NCBI GenBank assembly: GCA_041592975.1
Contig: JBFHOZ010000143.1
Location: 1 to 6,036, forward strand
Length of the DNA: 6,036 bases
Direction: 5' to 3'
From: BM707 sp041592975
GTDB taxonomy: Bacteria; Desulfobacterota; Desulfuromonadia; Desulfuromonadales; UBA2294
Shown here: in pieces, positions 5,424 to 6,036 of the stretch
How positions within the stretch are numbered: the first letter of the stretch is position 1
Layout: each line of letters starts with the position of its first letter
Position numbers and translations under genes: made by a program
Notes under the pieces: generated by a model
Seen by the model: the letters and a program-made list of their open reading frames with translations, nothing else
Told to the model about the DNA's origin: nothing
The model's database searches: none

Positions 5424-6036
5424 CGCGCCGCTGATCGAGATATTCTCCTCCGCCCAGGGGGAGGGGCCGCTGGTCGGCTGCCGTCAGGTCTTCATCCGTT
5501 TCTGCGGCTGCAACCTCAATTGCGCCTATTGCGACACCCGCCACGTGCTCGACCCGCATTGCCGCATCGAAACCGCTCCGGGAAGCCAGGCGTTCAGGGA
5601 GATTGCCAACCCGGTTCCCCTCGAGACGGTCATTGCGCTGCTCGGGGAGTGGCAGGCCGAGTCTCCCGGCCTGCATCATTCGATCAGCCTGACCGGGGGG
5701 GAGCCGCTGCATTACGGCGGCATTCTCAGGCACTGGCTCCCCGCGCTGAGGAACATCCTGCCGGTCTATCTCGAGACCAACGGCACCCAGCCTTCCGTCA
5801 TGGCCGACCTGGTCGGCGAGATCGACTTCGTCTCCATGGATATCAAGCTCGCCTCGGTCTGCGGATTCGAGACCCCGTGGGATCTGCACCGCGAATTCCT
5901 CCGGATGGCGAAGGAGAAGCTCTGCTGCATCAAGATGGTCGTCGACCTGAACACGCCGGCCGCCGAGGTTGCGGCGGCCGCCGAGATGGTCGCCGGCAGC
6001 GCCCCCTCGGCGACGCTGGTGATCCAGCCGCTGACC
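5395..6036 (+). CDS. queE: 7-carboxy-7-deazaguanine synthase QueE (radical SAM), 3' end outside the window
   Basis: An open reading frame of 214 codons that runs off the right edge. It encodes a radical SAM enzyme that turns 6-carboxytetrahydropterin, the QueD product, into 7-carboxy-7-deazaguanine. The conserved N-terminal IEIFSSAQGEGPLVGCRQVF (14-33) is followed by the cluster motif C39-NLN-C43-AY-C46 for the 4Fe-4S/SAM centre and then DT (47-48), where a threonine contacts Mg2+ in characterised QueE. SAM-binding GGEPL is at 101-105, then LETNGT, a DFVSMDIKLAS strand and the near-terminal VIQPLT. ATG 5395 lies inside queD (29-bp overlap) with GGGA at 5383-5386 as a weak ribosome site. No other ATG, GTG or TTG start precedes the conserved block in this frame. 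By family length only a few dozen residues should be missing. Confidence 0.93.
   Translation, partial: MPAPAIPKGSAPLIEIFSSAQGEGPLVGCRQVFIRFCGCNLNCAYCDTRHVLDPHCRIETAPGSQAFREIANPVPLETVIALLGEWQAESPGLHHSISLTGGEPLHYGGILRHWLPALRNILPVYLETNGTQPSVMADLVGEIDFVSMDIKLASVCGFETPWDLHREFLRMAKEKLCCIKMVVDLNTPAAEVAAAAEMVAGSAPSATLVIQPLT

Overview
The window is GC-rich bacterial DNA with all recognisable genes on the + strand. The E. coli-like aspartate aminotransferase is the only gene that looks gammaproteobacterial. The tRNA nucleotidyltransferase of the deltaproteobacterial/clostridial style, the QueE type (IEIFSSAQGEG...CNLNCAYC) and the overall make-up suggest a member of the Desulfuromonadales/Geobacter group. 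That assignment is an inference from family resemblance, not a database result.

Layout. (1) 56-1024: a secreted ABC-type substrate-binding protein, closed by an intrinsic terminator (about 1042-1070). (2) 1073-2401: a class II tRNA nucleotidyltransferase (CCA-adding family) whose start codon lies just after that terminator. (3) 2423-2497: tRNA-Gly(CCC) with encoded CCA. A perfect-consensus sigma70 promoter, whose -35 lies inside the last codons of the nucleotidyltransferase gene, drives it, and a terminator follows. (4) 2542-2715: the aspC upstream region, with a plausible promoter and a nested inverted repeat in the presumed leader. (5) 2716-3906: an AspC-type aspartate aminotransferase with a strong terminator. 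(6) 4133-4732: a small outer-membrane beta-barrel protein with its own probable promoter and terminator. (7) 4843 to the right edge: a compact operon yacG-queD-queE, with queE cut off by the window end.

How the genes relate. The tRNA theme recurs: a CCA-family enzyme next to a tRNA gene, and two enzymes (QueD, QueE) of the 7-deazaguanine/queuosine pathway that modifies the tRNA wobble base. AspC links oxaloacetate and glutamate to aspartate. The outer-membrane barrel and the periplasmic binding protein are envelope components without partners in the window. Most units are separated by clear hairpin terminators, so the window reads as about five independent transcription units.

The only stretch over 300 bases without a protein gene is 2402-2715, and it is filled by the tRNA promoter, tRNA, terminator, aspC promoter and leader hairpin. 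I found no mobile element, CRISPR array or clear novel system. The most interesting points are regulatory overlaps between neighbours.
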